Shown: positions 59,821 through 64,000 of the stretch, piece by piece
How the letters are laid out: the number at the start of each line of letters is the position of its first letter
Numbering within the stretch: the first letter of the stretch is position 1
From: Oscheius onirici
Taxonomy: Eukaryota > Nematoda > Chromadorea > Rhabditida > Rhabditidae
Length of the DNA stretch: 64,000 nucleotides
Reading direction: 5' to 3'
NCBI GenBank assembly: GCA_932521025.1
Contig: OW051469.1
Span: forward strand, 9,932,398 to 9,996,397
Notes under the pieces: model-generated
Database searches by the model: none
What the model was told of the DNA's origin: nothing
The model's input: only the letters and a program-made list of their open reading frames with translations
Translations under genes and position numbers: made by a program

Positions 59821-59914
59821 CTATTGCTTCTGTTGTAAAGCTTGAATCCCTGAAAATGTTCAAAAAGTTACGACGACCAGCTGAGGAAGAAACGCTGCAT
59901 CCTGTACCAAGTAT

Positions 59915-60125
59915 ACAGGTCGTCTTTGCGCACGCTAGACTATCAAATATTCCAATCGCAAAAGGTCACTAAATGAACATACTGACCAATAAAGCCTTTA
60001 TCATAGTTTATAGGTTTCACCTTGGTAAGGAGTCCAATAGTACCGAGAAAAAAAATTCGATAATCTGGTCACAGTTCTACTGAAAAACGGAACAGGGTTA
60101 AAGTGTACAATGAGTTTATTGTGAA
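59915..60125. repeat. Duplicated segment, copy 2 (uninterrupted)
   Basis: Same sequence as 55500-55692 plus 57604 onward, without the LINE insertion, so it shows the pre-insertion arrangement. Here it lies just 3' of gene B, while copy 1 lies just 5' of gene A. Confidence 0.8.
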
Positions 60126-60142
60126 CAGAATTGATCTCAAGA

Positions 60143-61009
60143 TTATTCGTCGACCGTCTTCGTGACAGTAATGCCAGCAAAGTTCTCCAAAAGTGGCTTG
60201 AGAGCATCTGTTTGAGTAGCCTTTCTTACCCTTAAAATTGTTATTTTATGACAGTTTGAGTGTCTAATGGACAGCAGGGACAATGGTGGCAAGAACTTAC
60301 ATCAAGATCATCTGGACAGTCTCCTCAATACGACAAAGGTCTTCCACCTCTCTGCGAATCTTCAGGTATTCTTCATCGTGAGGCAACTCATTTGGAACAG
60401 TTACGAGTTTGTTCTTTTCCAAAGCCTTCTCTTTATCCAGTTCAGCCACTCGTTTCCGTAGCTGTGCGATCTCACAATCCGACTCCGCCATTTCCTTCTT
60501 TTCAAAGTTCTCGTCACTAGACACTGCCTCCTTTGGACCACTTTTAACCACCTCCTTCTTTTTAAGAGCAGCCTTTAGTTCGCCGATTGTTTTGTGTATC
60601 TCGTCCAGTATTTTACAGTACATGAAGTATTTTGTCCTTCCTCATCTTCTCTTCATAAGCTTCCTTGGTACTAGTCCGTTGAGGGAAAAGAGAACTGCCG
60701 AATACCCGCTCTACAGTATTTATGATAGGATCTGAACAGATTTTTGGCATAAATACCTCAAGTTTTAACCTATAAAGTGGTACTGATCACATACATCGCA
60801 GAATAACTTGTCTTTCTTATCCATTTGCGTTACTTCACCACTATAAATGTTCAGACAAAAGCTGAAAATTGATTTAGAAACTGTGCTTCTACAAAAACTT
60901 ACTTTTTACTGGGTTCTTGACGAAAAGTGTGCCCACAGCGGTAAGCGCAAGAAGCAATTGAATATGAAATTTTGTTGCTCTGCTTACACTTGGGACAAAC
61001 GATGTACAT
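60143..61009 (-). CDS. Cysteine-rich, coiled-coil protein B (paralogue of A)
   Basis: The start MYIVCPKCKQSNKISYSIAS at 61009 directly follows a TTCAG. A cysteine module follows (CPKC, CAYRCGHTF), then exon 2 with LNIYSGEVTQMDKKDKLFC and DVCDQYHFIG, matching gene A's CNGQVSLMDLYQNFFCGVCQ. The third and fourth exons give a long coiled coil (SDENFEKKEMAESDCEIAQL, RKRVAELDKEKALEKNKL, YLKIRREVEDLCRIEETVQM). The final exon RKATQTDALKPLLENFAGIT ends at TAA 60143-60145. The intron within KILH/AALKKK is inferred from frame. Same module order as A, but B has a longer coiled-coil. Function unknown. It lies 269 bases downstream of the carboxypeptidase stop. Confidence 0.65.
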
Positions 61010-61277
61010 CTGAACTTAAGATTTTAAAATGAACTAAAAGGAAATGAGAGATTTGAGATCACATGAAATAGTTGGCTCTGGAGAAAGCTGCGTCTGTCGA
61101 CCAAGCGATACTTCGGAAAGCGGCCGTATACTTAATTTGCAGTCCTTTAAACTGAAAATAATTCTGGAGTGACAGTACAAAGCTTAATTTGAACTGCAAC
61201 AGTCTTACTGTCTCCCCCATCACTCTGTGAGCAAACTGATTGAACATACATTTCAAGCAGGATTAGTAAAAGTTCAT

Positions 61278-63881
61278 TCAAGAATAAAAAAGAAAGGCTA
61301 AAAGAAAAAATGGCGTTGTAGGCGCCGGAGGTGCCTGCGTCGTCGCTCCGCTTGAATTGAGCAAAGGAGTCAACTGAAAAAGTATTTTTTATCCCAGTTT
61401 CATTCTCTAGCCTTACCTTAGGCTGAGGACTGACCAACGCACTGGAAGAATAGTTAGCCGGAGCAAACATAAAGTTTGTGATCATTTGAAGGGATGGTCC
61501 TGGACGGTCATTTGGCACAAAATGACCAGCTCCTTTGACAGTCAGTACATCAATGTTCAGACTCTTGAACTGGTAGTTCTGAACAAAGCCGGCCATCTGT
61601 TGCGCAAACAGCCAGGGATTTCTGGCACCTCCCTAAATTGAAAGTATTTTGAGATTTTGGGAGAGAAAGTTACAGTAACGGCGTTGGTTTGAGCTAGCGA
61701 CTCGATGAACCAAGAGTCTCCTAAATAGTTACAAACTGTATCGACGTCACCGTTGTAGATCAGGAAACGGAAATTCGGGACCTGGAAGAAGGGGATGAGA
61801 GAGACAGAGACTCACCTTAACATTGTCGATGACGTACTGGAAGAACTTGGTCTGATCGGGATTAGTTACGTTATAGAGATCGTACAGAGGGTCACTGAAG
61901 AGACTACAGTATCTCTATTACTCAAAGACTTACTTGCAATCATGCCACTCATTATTGGCAGCTTTAGCCCATCCAGCTTCAATATGAAGAGCATCTTGGA
62001 CATCTTTTCTGTTCAGATAGGCTTTCGTGGCCGCATCATTCCAACAGGGATAGCCCCACTGATTGTCCGTCGAGTCATAGTTGGTCAGACTGGCGGTATT
62101 GGAGCCAAGCTGAGTATATCCTCCAGAAGCAGCATTAGATCTCTTCTTCATTCCACTAGCTGTCTGGGTCATGACATAACAGTCCTGATAGTAGTTGTAC
62201 TGATCAAAATTGATGTTTACGACTCTGGAGTAAAAAGACTATGAGTAAGTTTAGCTAACTAACGGGGAGTCAGTAATCAGAGGGTTAATCAACTGTCCAC
62301 AGTAGGAACCGTCTCCAAAGTAGTCCATTCCATTTTTTGTGGTCATGTACTGTTGGTAATTGTAGTCGTCAGAGTGAGTGGCTCCAGGGGTGGAACAGTT
62401 GGCCTTGATGTCCTTCCAGACACTGGAAACTGTTTCTGTTTTACTCTTACTTAGACATGTGCGCTTGGACCGGCTGGGAAAAAATTTGCCTTCAGTGCGG
62501 CAGGCAAAAGAAATTCAGCACGATAATTTTCTGGTTTTTTTTTTGTATTTCCCCAGTCATTGTGAACAAATACCGACTAGCACAGAAAAAAAGTTAAGCA
62601 AAAAAAGACAAATCCGCAAAGAAAAACGAAAAATAAGACGAAATTCGCGAAAAAATCGACAAAATTCGTGTTTTTTCATACGAAACTTCAATTTTCTTTG
62701 CGGATTTACCTTTTTTTCCCTAACTTTTTTCTGTACTAGCTGGTATTTGTTCACAATGACTGGGGAAACACAAAAAACCCAGAAAAATAGCGTGCTGAAT
62801 TTCTTTTGCCCGCCACAGGCAATTTTTTCCCAGCCGGTCCAAGTGCACATGTCTACTCTTACTATTACTGTTGCTCTTACTCTTACTGTCACTGTCTCTG
62901 TTACTGTTATTGTCACTGTTACCGTCACTGTTACTGTTACTCTGACTCTTACTTACGCAGGAGCGATTCTTCCATGATAGGCGCTCCAGATGACCAGAGA
63001 GTTCATCAGTTTCTGTACGTGCATGAAACCATTTCCAATGGCAGCTCCTTGGAAATTCGGATTGGGGAAAGCGTTATTATTGATTCCTTCCACGATTTTA
63101 GCCGAGAGCATGGGAATGTAGACGCCGGCATATGACTCTCCAGAAAGGAAGAATGTCCTGTTCTTGTATAGTGGCTGAACACTGAAAAGGGTTCATGAAG
63201 TCAAAACTGAGAGAATGTTTTACTTGTTAAAGAAATCCATGAGAGCAGCATAGTTCTGATCTCTTGACTGCTCATCGCTGGCCTTAGTGAAATTTGCAGC
63301 ATTACTGTCATAGGAGAATCCTACGCCAATTGGCGATTCCAGGGCCAGGACGTTGGCCTTCTTGTTCCAAGCATAGGGGTTCTCGAAAAGGGTCTGACCG
63401 TCCAGATTGATGTAAAAGGGGCCGAGTTCTTCGAACAGTCCTCCGAAAGAGGAACAACCTGGTCCGCCATTGAACCAGAGAAGGAGGGGATCAGTTGCCG
63501 GGTTGCTCTGGGACTCTACCAGACTGAAAACTGTTGTTTGGAGAGACAGTAAGTTTATCCTTTCTTTCCAGTGACTCACCCCCTCAAAAAGATCCCAAAT
63601 TGTAATGCTACTCTCTTCCAAAACGCCTAAGAGTCACCCAGTAGCTTATCAGTGCCAGGCTGTAAATCGCCTCACGAAAGTCACCAAAACTGCAATCATC
63701 CTCTCTAGTCTAAAACGAACACGTAGTGCATCCTCCAGGTGCCATTGTTCCCGGCATTCAGAAATCCAGAATAGGTATTGAAATTGGTCTGGAAGGTCAA
63801 TCCCGGCAGGTTTTTGACCAAGTCGTCCGGTCCAGCTGCCAGTACCGCCGGCAGGAGGGTGAGGAAGAGAAGAGGTCTCAT
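61278..63881 (-). CDS. Serine carboxypeptidase (peptidase family S10)
   Basis: Nine exons (63881-63721, 63523-63224, 63181-62957, 62422-62264, 62224-61934, 61894-61816, 61781-61674, 61632-61417, 61373-61278) give ~544 residues. A signal peptide ([20 protein letters not shown]) starts the protein. The oxyanion and substrate site [19 protein letters not shown] is conserved. The catalytic triad is complete: Ser in [14 protein letters not shown], Asp in [11 protein letters not shown], His in [16 protein letters not shown]. These enzymes act in lysosomes or are secreted and remove C-terminal residues. A threonine/proline linker and hydrophobic end ([13 protein letters not shown]) add a possible membrane tail, as in some nematode members. 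Joining exon 1 at GTTCGT gives [12 protein letters not shown], matching the family. Confidence 0.95.
62453..62854. mobile_element. 402-base foldback element in a carboxypeptidase intron
   Basis: Left end AGACATGTGCGCTTGGACCG and right end CGGTCCAAGTGCACATGTCT are complements. The arms continue through GGCTGGGAAAAAATTTGCC / GGCAATTTTTTCCCAGCC and on to a centre near 62660 with TTTGCGGATTT/AAATCCGCAAA. No ORF. It is unrelated in sequence to the 964-base foldback in the collagen intron. Target duplication is uncertain (TT/AC contexts). Confidence 0.85.
62855..62950. repeat. TACTGT/CTTACT-type simple repeat
   Basis: Degenerate (TTACTG)n and (TCACTG)n run directly abutting the foldback element and reaching to within a few bases of the splice donor at 62956. 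Its reverse complement opens Val-Thr-rich frames that are not genes. Confidence 0.75.
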
Positions 63882-64000
63882 CTGATTTTTTTAGCTAGGG
63901 GAAATTGAAATTGGAGACAGAGAACAGAAAGGAATAAATAGAAGCCAGCTACTAATAGAAGCTAATAGGTAGCTAATAGAAGTCAGTCTATCTGGCTCTC

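Noticed and set aside
61059-61256. Possible extra last exon of the serine carboxypeptidase
   Set aside because: The in-frame continuation already ends at a natural Thr/Pro-rich plus hydrophobic tail with a stop at 61278; the other ORF has no matching phase.
63580-63626. 47-base exon with good splice sites in the carboxypeptidase gene
   Set aside because: Skipping it and using the GTTCGT donor gives [12 protein letters not shown], the family sequence; including it adds an unrelated segment.

Overview
The window is nuclear DNA of a nematode, most likely a rhabditid near Caenorhabditis. The evidence is a cuticle collagen with the nematode N-terminal domain, an UNC-4 homeobox gene, introns mostly 40-60 bases long with TTTCAG-type acceptors, closely spaced same-strand genes, acceptor AGs just before many start codons (expected for spliced-leader trans-splicing), and many TACTGTAG octamers. 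The species cannot be named from this sequence. All exon coordinates were read by hand and may be off by a base or two.

Layout. 0-3.9 kb: vigilin (minus, 3' end outside the window). 6.7-8.2 kb: FRA10AC1-like gene. 10.0-12.5 kb: unc-4, whose stop lies 9 bases from the stop of a convergent single-pass membrane protein gene; that gene and an unrecognised upstream gene (13.6-14.3 kb) look like an operon. 15.3-17.7 kb: cuticle collagen with a 964-base foldback element in an intron, convergent with a C1GALT-like glycosyltransferase (17.7-18.9 kb) that lacks the usual DDD motif. 19-25 kb: gene-poor and built of repeats: a 5.2-kb interval bounded by ~117-base inverted repeats, holding a deleted mariner-like element and a 203-base element with a 4-base duplication. 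28.0-31.1 kb: a four-helix membrane protein and a secreted Ly6-like, probably GPI-anchored protein.

31.9-42.8 kb is a dense minus-strand block: ash-2, a Nup88-like nucleoporin, glyoxalase II, a free-standing duplicate of the Nup88 C-terminal half, and deoxyhypusine synthase with a tRNA-Leu(CAG) in an intron on the other strand. From memory, ash-2, a glyoxalase II and a deoxyhypusine synthase are also neighbours in C. elegans (clone Y17G7B); this should be checked. 43.1-50.7 kb, plus strand: a bZIP factor, a degraded ash-2 fragment, a small basic coiled-coil protein and a PARP-1-type enzyme with a much reduced N-terminus.

51-64 kb, minus strand: a large unrecognised protein with a Q/P-rich tail, two related small cysteine-rich/coiled-coil genes (A and B), a 5'-truncated RTE-like LINE with an 11-base target duplication, an RS-rich gene whose frame is not fully resolved, and a serine carboxypeptidase (S10) with a second foldback element in an intron.

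The strongest pattern no single gene explains is a short imperfect palindrome (arms CCACAACCGAC and GTCTAACTGTGG, ~29 bases). It occurs about 45 times, often as two or three copies ~50 bases apart, in introns and intergenic DNA between 2.4 and 33.3 kb, and is essentially absent from 33.3 to 59.1 kb.
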